The position numbers and the translations under genes are program-made. Of a stretch of DNA of 64,000 nucleotides, positions 43,316 to 55,588 are shown one piece after another; the first letter of the stretch is position 1, and each line of letters begins with the position of its first letter. The notes beneath the pieces are model-generated. The model was not told the DNA's origin, did not search any database, and was given only the letters and a program-made list of their open reading frames with translations. The DNA is from Gautieria morchelliformis (lineage: Eukaryota; Basidiomycota; Agaricomycetes; Gomphales; Gomphaceae): contig WHVA01000270.1 of NCBI GenBank assembly GCA_015179125.1, positions 62,001 to 126,000 on the forward strand, in the 5' to 3' direction.

Positions 43316-44512
43316 ACTCCAGAGGTTCATCAGGCATCGTGCGAGTCTGTTGCGACAGACGGTGCCACTACCTCCATTATCAGGTTTAATGATTGCGATA
43401 ACTCCCGCCGGGGGTAATATCGGAGACAGGATATCATACTTTCCTCCCTAGCAAGGGCTGTGAGTCGCCTGATGCCATGCCAAGCCAGGTTTTTCGAATT
43501 CCTTTAATATTTCTGACCGATCGCTGTCCAACAACTGTGGTACTAGGACATATATTAGTTGTAGAAGTCTTGCAGTAGAGACAATTACATAATGGCAAGT
43601 TGCAAACCTGAACAACAGATTTAGAGCATGTACGGTAACCCCTCCCACCGGCACTTTATGAGGCGCGTCGCGACACTAATCAACTTTGGGAACGCTGCAC
43701 AGTAGGCTTGCAATTGTGGTGGCGTCTCCGGAGAGAGCATCAGGGAGGGGAGCGAAAATGAAAAGATCATGATCAGAGTTGGCAAAAGGAAACACTTCAG
43801 GAATATTCTAAGTGTAATGATTAGATATTAGGAGGTGGTATAGTTCCGAGCCGTCCCGAACTCTATTTGACTAACAGTGATTACAGTAAGGATATGTATC
43901 CAGAAACCATGTGTTAATGGTCAGTCTGAGCTGTCGCATCGGCGTTTTCATAAGAGAAATCTGATTCAGATAATTATCTTCAAGGCTGACTGCAGGATTG
44001 AGCATGACAGACATTCGGAGGTCAGATATCGACCCGAAAGTGATGTCTCTTTCACAATAAATAACTGTGGATAGAACGCAATTCAATGACGTGTGATTCA
44101 TCAGTCAGTGAGCACCGGATGCAGAGGATTGTCTAGACATAGTCGTTGTCTCGATCATCATTTATGATGGAAGACGTACGCGGTGGATCCGGAGGAGTAT
44201 GATTGTTGACGAAGGCACATTAGAAGAACATATTGTCTGAGCTCTCGGCAACGATCCTGAACTTGAAAGCGATTCCTTGTACTACTGCAGTTCACTCTAC
44301 GCCTTGTAATTTGGATCCCGGTTGTGGGTGAGCATGAATACTTATGTGATGGTATCCAAGGTTTGTCGCCCTGTCGCCCACAACGATACACACCCTCCCA
44401 CATCTTCCTTTGCCAAATAAGCCGTCCACATCGCGCTTCATCGACGTCGCCAGATTTGTTGGCCTGAAGCGCTGGTGCTCCTCCCCTTTCCTTGCTTTGT
44501 AGACTATCAGAG
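43316..44512. other. No gene recognised
   Basis: Short frames only; the minus-strand frame at 44158-44577 overlaps the 5' end of the next gene and shows no family signature. Confidence 0.4.
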
Positions 44513-47500
44513 ATGCCCAGCATCTTCACTCGTTCCCGTACCGCTTCCTCCGCTGCGAAGTCGCTTAAGGCTAACAATGGTGACCTCCCCCCCTTCCTCC
44601 TAAGGAAGCCCCCGATGAGTTTGGCAGGGTGACCAGCAGAGGATCGATTGCACCCGCTGCGACACCGAAAAAGGATAAGAAGAAAGAAACCAAAGTCGCT
44701 GCGAGGCTGCGTACTCAGTCATCCCCACATGAGGCCGATACTCCATCTATCCCAGATGGCTCGTTTTTGCCGTTCTCCCTGGCACCACCGGAGAACCTAG
44801 ACGAACCTCGACAACACCTTCAGAAATATGGATATCTATCGTACCAGAGTGAGGTGGTGCTCGGACTCGAAGAGGTTACACGGCTTGTCGAGGTAATTTC
44901 GGATGAGCTCAGTCAACGAGGTGTGTGGTGGATCTTTGCAATCTTGGATAGAACTTATGCCTTTTGATAGGTCTGACTACGCCATTACTTTTCTCTAACC
45001 ACGCCATCGACATCTCTCCAACTAGAATCAAACGTCTGATCGACACATTCCTTCGCACTTGTAGCAACTATTGTCCGGGCACTGCTCCCGACATAAAATG
45101 GCGAGAAGAGGCTCAGTTTTCTGGCCCACACGAGCTTGCTATGACCCTCCGGTGGGGTCTCGCTCGTATTGTGAGAATTTCCCAAGGGCAGGAGACGAGA
45201 GGTATTCTCTCATGGGAGACCTACTTGAGATGGCGAGAAGATGAGGGTGGTACGTCACCTCGTTCCATATCTTGTAATCGATGTTTGACAGCCTTTCCAG
45301 GAGCCCTGTACCCACCTCAATACTTCGGAGCTTTCTTACCATCCCTTCCAGCAGAAGTTCAGGTTCTGCTTACTACCCTGCTGTCGTTCCTTGCCCGACT
45401 CGCTGCGCATGCCACATCCTCTGGACTCACGCCTCCTGCACTTTCCAGTCTTTTCGGGCCTCTTCTTTTCGGTCTCGGTTCGCCGGCGCTTCCTTTCCAT
45501 CACACCTATGGCGCCTACCTTCGGTGCTCACATGCCACGGAGCATCTGCTTCTCGCCTACATTCGCGCACAGGACGCGGCTACATCTCGTGCCGTCGGCA
45601 TGCCGTCGCGTCTCAAAGACTGGATTCGCGGTTATCCCTCAATGATTCCGCCTATGGATAAACTCGATAAGGCGCGGCGGGGCGCTCGTACCGTCCGGGT
45701 TACCAGTGTACGACGCAATGTGCGTCTATACTCCCATGATCTCGTCAAGACCGCGGCGAGCTGGACTGCGAAGGGCGAGCAGGGTAATCTTAGTAGTGCC
45801 AAGGAGTGGACTCGTGTGATGGGCCCACCGAACGCGAAACTCGTACCGCGTTACTCAGACTCGTATCGGAAGCGACTTGATATTCCCCCGAACACCGTAC
45901 CTGATATAGGGTTCGATGGCACTCTCTCGCACTCGAGCTCGGGTAGCAGTTCAACGGGCGATGACTTGGGTCTCCTGGGCAAAGAAGATGAAAAACGATT
46001 CCGGAGTTTGACTGATCTCAAATGGGGCGAGTTCGAGTCACTTGGGTTTGGCGGCGGCGACGAGAAACGTCTAGAATTCGATTTGAACGAGGGAGCGCGG
46101 ACGGTGAGTGACGGTATTTGAGTCCAGGCCTTATCTCGTTGCTCATTGCTCCCCTAGGCGCGTTATGAGAAGCGCGGTACCATCTCATGGAACGACTTTT
46201 CCACGACGGGATTCTCCCGGAGTGATGATCCTTTGTCCGCAACCCTTCAATTTGCCGCGCCGCTCACTACCACCATCTCCGCGTGGCCAACCCGCCAATC
46301 CGAAATTCGGCATAAGCTCAAGAAAACGCAAAAGGCGCTCCCTGCATTTGGCTGGGACACGACCCCTGTTCTCGATGGCGAGGAAGCCATAGAGGAAGGC
46401 TTTCTAGACGTGTTCTGTGACCTACTGTATGGTAGCGGGTGGATTGATCGACTGGAGCAGACGTTCAGAGATTGCAATTGGGCGTTGGTTAGTGTTCCTT
46501 CCTTGTCTTTCACCCTTGGAGTAGTAATTGTGAATTTGCATATACCAGGTGGAGTACAAGTCCACGCCGCAGTCTCGTCCAAATGGACCGATTCCAGCGG
46601 ATCCTCGGACAGGGGCATCGATTTGGTTATATGAGGAATTCGTGCCACTTGAGTATCGTTCACAACTCACCGCACCTAAACGCAAGATTCCATTCTCGTT
46701 TACTACATCCAAAAAGCAGTGGAAGCCAGCCACGACACTCAATGGACGTCCTTATGTTGTTGGTGGTGTGCCTCGGACACCAAACCCTCGAGAACTTGAG
46801 TTCGAGGGGCTGCTTAATGGTGGTAATATCACGAAAGTGATCAGCCTCGGGGGTGCAAAAGTAGAGTCGCACCTTGATCCCTCATCGGCCACAGTAACGG
46901 CAGAGCGGGCGGGCGTAATTTCGAGCCCGCTGTTACTGATCTCTAGAGATTCGCCGACGTCTCCCACAACTTCTTCACACTCACCGTCAAGAAGGTCTCG
47001 TTTTCTACCCGGCGGGACGATGCGCAAGCGATCCCCCGCCGAATATGACGCACTCGATTTCGAGACGCGTACAATGTTTGCCAATCTAAGTGAGGACGAT
47101 TTGTTGTCCGCAGACGACAAGGACCCTCGACGGAGTAAGAGTTCCATGGGACATACGCGTAAGGAGAGTAAAGATGATGCGTGGGTCGATATCCTTGTTG
47201 GCGCCCAAAGGCGTCTGAACGACCAGGCTTCGGAGTTACGCCCCTCGGGGACGAGGAGACCTATGATGAGGCGGTCAATGTCTGATCCAGAACTAGCGCG
47301 AGAAGAGATTGCACAGGCCCTCAAAGAGGCCGGACCAATACCTCCCGAAGATGACGACGTTCGACCGTCGGAAGACCTCACAAACGACGGCACGACGTCT
47401 CTTACAGACGAGGATGTCTATGGCCGTCCAGATGACGGCGATGGCGACGTGACACCTGCACGCGATTCAATCGAGTCAGAAGACTTCGAGCCGATGCCCC

Positions 47501-47967
47501 ATATGCATGCAGCGTCGCAGCCTGAGGACGATGGGTCCATTCCCACAAACTCGCGGCTCACTCATTCACGCTCAGAGTCAGGGCTGCTTCCACCCAGTCT
47601 GCAGTTGAACGTAACACCATACACGTCGCGTGCTCCTGAGACGAGCACGTCACCGCCACCGCCACTGCCAAAGGTTTCCGGCAAGGGCGTGAGCTCTCTC
47701 ATCGAAATGTACCGCGAGCGAGAGAAGGAAAGTCTCTCACAGTCTAGGCTCCCTGTTCGTTCGGCTTCGCTGCCTTCATCATCATCAGCATCTGCTTTAT
47801 CTTCACCATCTATGCCTATACCCCAGCCCGAGCCGACTGTTCCAGAGGCTCTTGAGGAAGAAGACCCTTTCGTGGGCCGTGTCAGCCCTGGCGCACCGCG
47901 ATATGTACACGGTGCGCCTCTGCACAATGTAGTGGAGGCACCAGAGGAAGAAGACGAAGACGTTTGA
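44513..47967 (+). CDS. MSB1/MUG8-domain polarity protein
   Basis: Five exons: 44513-44920, 44971-45249, 45301-46103, 46158-46487, 46549-47967, about 1079 residues. The Msb1/Mug8 domain (about residues 85-430) is recognised from LQKYGYLSYQSEVVLGLEEV, HAIDISPTRIKRLIDTFL, HELAMTLRWGLARIVRI, YFGAFLPSLPAEVQVLLTTL and SSLFGPLLFG, a RhoGAP-like helical fold. In yeast Msb1 links Cdc42 and Pkc1 signalling at bud sites; here a role in hyphal polarity is inferred. The C-terminal half is Ser/Pro/Asp/Glu rich and probably disordered. Exon 1 has a frame break in a C run near 44588 (7 C; 8 would connect NNGDLPP to PPKEAPDEFGRV); the exon sum is one base short of a multiple of three, so a missing base is likely, by error or mutation. 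Confidence 0.8.
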
Positions 47968-48711
47968 TACCCATATCAAACAAACACTCAATCACGTTAC
48001 TGTTTCTCACTCTTTGGGTCTATATGTAGCATGGTGGACAACCAGACAATCCAGATCGTAGCCTGATTTACCCCACAACCTCACTTCTATCCTTTCTCTT
48101 TTTCCATTCCGGCTTCCTGCGATCCTCTCTTTTATTCTTTTATTCTTTGATTGCCGCCCTTGAAAGTGCTATGTTCTTTAGTTATCGGATGGCATCAGAC
48201 CCAACCTGACCTTGGCAGACGATACCCATACCGCCCTCTCTTTTCCGCTCTTTACTACAATTTGATGCTATGCAATATATCTTGATTACTTGATTACTTG
48301 ATTACAGTAATTAATAATCATGTCTGTTCGGCAGGTATGAACGGTTCTCCACTTTGTTCGGGAAGATAGACGGTAATATAATAGTGCGTGCAGTGGGTGG
48401 TAAAGTCATTTATTTACACAACTACACGCATCCTATCGTCAGCGATTTCGAAAACAGTGAGTGTCTATATACAATTTTTAGAGTTAGCAATGACTGGAGG
48501 CATAGGAAATTATCCTGGAAAAAAACATAAGAATTTGTTCATAACCTTAGAAAAAAATTCTTTACAAAAAGTTTGTTCTGTCAGAATACTGTACTCTGGG
48601 AAGCTTGATCCACATTCCAGTAGCAGTTTACCGGATATAGCCGAACCTTCACAGTGTCACGACGTGACGAACCGACTTCCAGCTGCTCTCAATTAGCCTG
48701 CTTCCTATAAC
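47968..48711. other. 3' region of the MSB1-like gene and spacer
   Basis: No gene recognised; pyrimidine-rich with a short triple repeat of TTGATTACT near 48281-48308. Confidence 0.45.
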
Positions 48712-49861
48712 ATGTCGTATCTTCGACGCTTCATGAGTACTTCCCCCTCTCCGGGCCATTTGTACGTGTGCATTTCATTTAGACCGCCAGAGTTACATTT
48801 GACCTGGTCTCTCTCACAGAAAAAATGTCTTCTTTGACATGAGTGTATGTACAGTACATGTCCAGAACTGACCAGGTATCACTCACAGAGTCGACAGATC
48901 AACTCTCAGCCAGCTGGTCGCATAAGTGGGTCTCAATAACTTCATTTGTTCGCCTCGACCGCTGATTCGTATCGCTCAGTCTTCAAGCTATATGATGACG
49001 TCGTGCCGAAGACAGCTAAAAACTTCCGCGAGTTGGCTACCGGGGATCATGGGTTTGGATACGCCGGGAGCGCTTTTCACCGCATTATACCCAATGTAAG
49101 ACAGCACAAACTTACAATGTCAGATGTATCCCTATGTTGAGATGGCTACAGTTCATGTTACAAGGTGGAGACTTCGAAAAGTGAGCTCTGGGGCGTCCCT
49201 GGAGTTTTCTTCCTGCACTTAATTTCCATCGCTTAGCGGAAATGGAACTGGCGGAAAATCGATCTATGGCCGTCGATTTCCAGGTACTGATTTGGGCTCG
49301 TCGAAGAACCAGCGCATCGCCTTGACCAAGCTTGTATGAATGTTTTCAGATGAAAACTTCAAACTCCGGCACTCCAAGCGTGGGTCGTGTTCTTCATGGT
49401 TGCTTTCTGCATAATAACCTCGATGGACAGCTGGATTACTCTCCATGGCAAACGCAGGCGCTAATACTAATGGATCCCAGGTATCGTCCAGTCCTCACGC
49501 GCCCTTACTTACCCATCTGACGGTTAATTTGGTGGGCCTAGTTTTTTATTACGACCGTTGTGACCTCGTGAGTCTCGTCAGGCAATATTGATGGCTATGC
49601 TAAACACCGCCTTGCGGAAGATGGCTTGACGGCAGGCATGTGCGTAATGTTTCTGCCATTAACCCTCCAAGAGGCGCTGACGCGTGCATAGGTGGTTTTT
49701 GGGGAAGTCGTGGAGTGAGTTATTGTCCTTGATGTCCTTGTGTCTTCGCATATTTATGGAAATACAGCGGGATGGACCTCGTTAAAAAAATCGAAAGCTA
49801 CGGCAGCACTAGCGGATCCCCAGGGGCCAAAATCAAGATAGATAAAAGCGGTACAACGTAA
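48712..49861 (+). CDS. Cyclophilin-type peptidyl-prolyl isomerase
   Basis: Twelve exons (48712-48761, 48820-48844, 48889-48925, 48980-49095, 49152-49180, 49237-49283, 49350-49379, 49431-49480, 49542-49567, 49621-49639, 49692-49714, 49768-49861) give 181 residues with every phase matching. Cyclophilin A blocks: [42 protein letters not shown] with the catalytic Arg, [58 protein letters not shown] with the cyclosporin-contact Trp, and [15 protein letters not shown]. It catalyses proline cis-trans isomerisation in protein folding. An extra N-terminus ([18 protein letters not shown]), rich in Arg/Ser, could target mitochondria. Exons of 25, 19 and 23 nt are very short. It is convergent with SMC2. 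Confidence 0.93.
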
Positions 49862-50231
49862 TTACAAGGTATAACTGGCACTGCGCGGGTTTACTGCTGG
49901 AAAGGGGCGTCTTGACTGCCTGGTACCCGTGGTCAACATAGAGTATAGTAAGGGTTAGTTGCGACTATATATCAATGTGGAAAAGGCAAGTCAGCAAACT
50001 AGTGGTTATTGCAGCAGCGTGGAATCCATATTGCATGCCATATACACGCCACGCCGTTCATTATGTATGTATTTACAACTATTATACCTACTCGATATGG
50101 CGCTGTGCTGGTTGGTATTTGCAAATGACCCAATAGCGTTTCAACCGTTTACTAAGCAGTAAATAAGTATACAGACCCGCGTCCTGGTATACAACAAATC
50201 AAAGAATGAAAAACAGCACCTACACGGCAAG
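49862..50231. other. Convergent intergenic region
   Basis: 3' ends of the cyclophilin and SMC2 meet here; no gene seen. Confidence 0.5.
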
Positions 50232-53200
50232 TCACGAAACTAAAGAGGCCCTCGGACCAGCCTGCGTGCCAGGGCCCGCACCCTTCTTACCACCTCTTCT
50301 GGCCACCGGCCGCCCCGCGTCCTCATTCTCCTTGTTCCCATCATTATGTGCGTCGTACAAGTTACTTGCGCTCCTCTGCGCCGTCCGTTCCACGACACTT
50401 GTCCCATCTCTAAACCGCGCGCGGAACAAGACGTTCGCGTTCGTGAACAGACCCTCCTTCAGGCTTACGACAATAAATTGCGAGCCCTTGAAGCGCGTCC
50501 GGAAGAGCTGTCCGATGTGCTGCGTGTGCGACAGGTCGAGCGCCGCGTCGATCTCGTCCAAAATGTACATCGGGGCCGGCTTGAACTGCAGAAGCGCCAT
50601 AATGAGGGATAACGCGATGAGAGACCTGGTATAGGAAATACATTGTCGTTTGGCCAATCCGGTGTATTTGGCAAATTTAAAACGACTCAACGTACCGTTG
50701 TCCACCGCTTAGTTCCGTCAGACTCTGTTTCCACACGCTTCCTAGCTGGACTTTGACCTCTAAGCCATCCGTCAAATCTCGATCTTCTGGAGGCTGGAGC
50801 TTTGCAAAGTTGCCCGGAAGAAGTTCTGCAAAGATGTCCCCGAAGTCACTGTGTCGAACACGACCTCAGCCGGGGGGCTAGATATCTTATATATATATAT
50901 CGATTTCAAACCCACCCATTGACTTTCTCCCATGTTTTATGCAACGCATCGCGCTTATATCGGTCGAGCTCGATAATTGTTTCCTCGATTTTGGCCTTGT
51001 CTCGCAGCACGGTTGCCAGCATTTTCTTCAGTGCGGTTTCTTTCTTTTCAACTCTGTGTGCTCGTGGATCAGAAAGACGCAGCCTCAAATTAATTAACCA
51101 CAAGACTGCATACGTATCGATCATGTTGATGACTTTGGGGTTGATGTTCTTCTTTAGGCCCTTTTGTGATTCTTCGAGTTCCCTGTACTTCTCTTTCGCC
51201 TCTTGGATGTCGTGTGCGTCAAAGTCGTAAGCCGTGCCCGCCTTTCCAAAGTGCCTGCGAAACCGAAACAATGAGTCGGGTCCAAATACGGATAAAATCC
51301 AATTACTCACGCCTTCTCTTCCGAGATCCATTCATGCAGTTTCTCGAGGTCGTGCACTTTGCTCGCTGACGCAGCACGGTCTTTGCGGAGACTCTGCATG
51401 TCGTGATCGAGCTTCTTGAGCTGTAGATCCGCCTCGGCAGCCGCGTTCTTTTTGTCTTTAATCACCTGCTCGAGCTCAGTCACTTCATGGTCGAACCGCG
51501 TCAGCGTCGCCCGTTCTTCCTGGAGTTTGCGTTCGGCCTCCCTATGCCGTTTCTGTGGACAGTGAGTGGTAGATCACCAGAGTACATTATGGTGCTAGGC
51601 CAAATGCTCACTTCGATAGCCTCGATCTCTTTGGAGAGCTTCACGAGTTCTTTGCGGACTTTCTCAGCACCGGTTCTGGCCTCTTGTAAGCTCTGATGAG
51701 AAGCTTGGATATCCTTCTCCAGTTGAGCTATCATCCAAGCTTCAGAGGGGTTCTTATGATATGACGAAATCACTGACCTAGCTCCAACGTGGCCGTCTGC
51801 AGCTCTTTCTGGTGTGTCTTGGCGACCACGGACTGCTTCTGCAATTCGCTCTTCTGCTTTGAGATTTGCGCCTTGAGCTCCGTGATTTTGCCCTCTTTGT
51901 TGTTCTTGAAGTCATCCATGTCTTGTTCGAGCCTCTTGCACTCCGCTTGCGCATCGGCCTGCTTCTGCTTGCACGCACGGGTGGCTTCATGCAGCGCCTC
52001 AATTGCCGTCCTCAGTGCCTCCACCTCATCGCCAATCTAAAGCCCAGCATCGGTGAAAATCATCATCATTCGAACCACAAGTCGGATGTGGAACTTACGC
52101 GCGCGGCATTGCTTCCTCCCAGCTGTTCATCCAACAGCTTCACCTCGTGCTCCTTGATCTCCAGTTCCCGGGCCAGCTTTTGCCAGGCCTCCCTCGCGCC
52201 TCTGTTTTTCTCGTCTTCCCTCTCCAAGTTTCGCAGCGTTGATTTGGCGGCGTCCAGGCGTGCATCCGCCTCCTTGAGCTCCTGGACCTTGACTAGAAGC
52301 CCGCTGCTGCTGGGGGCAGAGCCGCCGCTGAGGGTCCCAGACGGGTCGTAGACATCGCCATCGAGCGTCACCGACTTGAGCCCGACAGCGCTGTTGAACG
52401 TGACGGCCTTGGCCGACTCGGCGTCCTCGCAAATCAACGTGTCGCCGAAGACAAACGCCATCGCGCTCGCCACCTCGTCTTCATACCCGACCAGCGACAG
52501 CGCGAGGTGCACCTTGTCGCCGCCGAGCTTCTTCGCGGCCGCCAGCTTCTGCGCCGACGCGCGGAAGGCGGCGATCTTGTTCAGCGGGATGAGGGTGACG
52601 CGCTTCTTGAGCCTGCCGTGCTGGAGCAGCTCCTTGCCGACGTGTTCGTTCTCCACGACGACGTTGTACAGTTTGGCACCGGCGCTGATCTCGAGTGCTG
52701 TGGACTTTGCGTGGTGCCGTTCGTCGAGCGTGATCAGCGTCGCCACGAGCCCTTTGACCTGTGCCCGGTCAAAGTGCGGGGTCGGATCGGCGTACTGGAA
52801 GTCCAGGTTGGAGAGACGTTGGTGGACCGCATCGCACCTCTGTCCAGAGCGTCAGAGGACATAAACATACACCCATCAATCACAAGTGGATACGCACTTC
52901 GGTCATGCCGCGGACATCCGACTTCGCGCGACGCATCTCCGCCTCCACCTGTGCGTCTTTCTCAAGACTCCACCCGGTCGCATCGACCTTCTTCCGCACG
53001 CCGTCCAGCTCCTTCCTTGCGGCCTCCAGGCCTCTCCTTCCATCGCCTGCCTCCTTCTCGACCTTCTTCCACTTGGCCTCCAGATCCACAAGCTCTTTCT
53101 CTCGCAAGCTAAGCTTCCGGCGCGTCTGCTCCTCCTCCGCAGTACCTTGTGCTAGGCGGGCCTTTGCGTCCGCGAGCTGGCCAAGGTAGCCGCCGCCGCC

Positions 53201-54663
53201 AGTCGCGTTGTTGCTGCTGGAAGAGAGCCCGGTGAGCAAGGACTGGAGCAGGTCTTCGTTGGTCGTGAGAGCGGTCTGGGTAGACGTCTGCTTCTCCTTG
53301 AACTTATCGTGTGACGACGTCAACTCGCCCACTTGCACGCGTTTCTGCGCCATGGCGGCGTCGAGCTGTGGATGAGGTAATAAGACCAAGGACAGGCAGG
53401 GACGGGAAAAAGCCACGCACTTCATTAGACTCGCCCTCCAGTCCCGTGATCTTGGTGTCCTCGTCGTCGATGGAGCCTTGCTTAATCTCCGCCTGGGTTC
53501 TGAGCTTGACGAGTTCCTTTCCGAGCTCCTTTACCTCCTCTTCCCGCTGCTTAAACTGGCCGCCCTTCTTGAGTTCGGCATCCCGCCTCTTCTCCGCCTC
53601 CTTCTTGTCGCGTTCCGCAGCCTCCCCCTCGCGCAGCCTGGCCTCTTTTTCTCCTTGCACCTTCAGCACCTCCTTGGCTTTCCGCTCGACATCCGCCTCC
53701 TTCCGCCCGACGCGCTCAGTAGCCTCCTTCCAGTCCCACGCGCGGAGGAGCCTGGCGAGCCTTTCAAGTTCCGAGCATGCCTTCTGGTATGAAAGGAAGG
53801 AGCGCTTCTCGACGCGGAGTTTATCAAGCTTAGGGGTGATCACTTCCCGCAGAAGGCCTTCGATCTCCGCCACCCGCTTCTCCTTCTTATCCATCGTCTT
53901 TTTTGCCTTGTCTTTCCGGTCTTCGAACATGCGCGTGCCGGCGGCTTCCTCGACCATACCCAGGATCTCCTGCGGCCGCATGTTGAGGACCTGCATCGGC
54001 CGTCAGAGAGCGCATTCACATGCGAGAGGGAGGGTAATTTATTTGACCTTGGTGATGCGGCCTTGCATGATGACGAAATTGGGGTTGTTGATGTTCAGTT
54101 GGACGCCCTGGAACATGGTCTGAATGGTGTGCATCTGGCTCTTGTGGCCATTGAGGAGGTATTTGGAGACGTTGGGCAGGGCGATCTGGCAACACACAAA
54201 TCGTCAGCATTCTTGGCATAGAGTGCAGACGAGACGCACTTGACGCGTGACGGTGATCTGTTTGCAGTTCTCGAGCCCAACAGGACTGCTTGCGCGGTCT
54301 GAGTTGTCAAACACGATCGTGACGCTGGCTTTAGTGATGCCTGCTTGGCCGCGCTTGTATATAAGCTCCTGCTGGTTCTGTGCACGCATCTTGACGGTCA
54401 TAGTATAAGGCCAGCGAATAGGGCAATCAAGTGCTGTCTGACCTGCTTCACGTCGGTGATACCCAGGACAAAGCATATGGCATCCAATATATTGCTCTTT
54501 CCCGAGCCATTCAAACCCGTAATCGCGTTGAAGGAAGGATCCCAGCCAGTGATTTGAGTGCGGACAGGATAGGACTTGAAGCCTGGGAAGTAAATCTGAG
54601 CTACGTGTGCGCATAAGAATAGGATGGCACTGCACCCTCGAGCACGAGTTCCTCGATGCGCAT
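50232..54663 (-). CDS. SMC2: SMC2, condensin core subunit
   Basis: ATPase of the condensin ring that compacts mitotic chromosomes, partner of SMC4. The gene has about a dozen exons and encodes roughly 1200 residues. The N-terminal head holds [20 protein letters not shown], Walker A (GLNGSGKSN, about 54510) and [20 protein letters not shown], then [19 protein letters not shown] and [16 protein letters not shown]. Two long coiled-coil arms flank the hinge ([44 protein letters not shown]; about 52740-52290). The C-terminal head has the signature [30 protein letters not shown] and Walker [16 protein letters not shown]. The SGGQR and SMC2-specific stretches distinguish it from SMC4, SMC1 and SMC3. 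ATG 54663 was chosen because the short first exon encodes the conserved N-terminus. The last 50 residues are Gly/Ala/Arg/Lys rich. No damage seen. Confidence 0.95.
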
Positions 54664-55588
54664 GGTAGACGCGTAATGTGGGTGTGAGGACGCGTTGAAC
54701 AAACGCGTGACGGGCACGTGACCGTCACACGGCATAATGTTACGTCACTAAGACTGACAGAAGGAATTGACACGACACATGCAGCTGATACCAAGATTAG
54801 CATGTCCTCTGAGTTGGAGGGTCACTGTAAAGGGAACGAGGGTCTGATTCCGGAGACAAACGTAGACATGGGGCTCAAAGGAGATGACAGACTGATTACG
54901 ACCAGCAGGGTAAGTGTGGTACAGTCATGGGATGCCAGCACACATCTATCCTTTATAATACCACTGTCAGGGAGGGATATATCGTGTATTATAAGATGGC
55001 CGGCCAACTCCGCTCATGTATATAAACGTATGAAAAGCCTTCTCCATCTGCCTAATTAAAGCAGCGTGCTCAGGCGTTTCCCAGCCATGTCAGCACCTCC
55101 ACGCCACTAGTGAAGAGTGATGCCCAGTGAGTTGAGAGTCACCGCAGTACGAGGTCTTTGTCCACATCAGCGAATTGACCGGGCACAGGACGTGCTCATG
55201 GACATTACCTAATCTGATAGGGCCCCAGGCTGTGCACGGCGGCATCAGCAGCGCTCCCTCGGTCCCGCCCCCTCCAGCGCGCTGACACGCGGACCCCCAG
55301 TTCATTAGCCAACCTAATCAAAGGATGAATATTCATCATGAACGTTAATCGTGCCCAGCAGGAAAGGATCACAAGGCACGCCGGAACTTGTCTGGGCGAT
55401 CGAAAACGCCCTATCGAGTCATTCCCACGGACAGACCAACCACCGATCAGTGGTGGCTAAGGGTATTGCCGCCCCCAAGGGTGAAGGTTGAACCTCCACA
55501 TCCTTGAAGAATGCCCGTGTTTATTCCCTGCCTCCTCTCCTCGTAAACCTTTGTATAAAACCTTTGTATTCTTGTCCATTTTTTGGCC
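54664..55588. other. Divergent intergenic region, SMC2 and FAD monooxygenase
   Basis: No gene recognised; shared promoter region of two divergent genes. Confidence 0.5.
55554..55560 (+). promoter_or_regulatory. TATA box of the FAD monooxygenase gene
   Basis: TATAAAA 29 bp before the ATG chosen for the next gene, which puts the transcript start very close to it. Confidence 0.55.

Noticed and set aside
44158..44577. 139-codon minus-strand frame
   Set aside because: It overlaps the start of the MSB1-like gene and has no recognisable protein pattern.
50232..54663. Several 100-270 codon plus-strand frames across the SMC2 region
   Set aside because: They are antisense shadows of coiled-coil codons; the minus strand carries every SMC2 motif in order.
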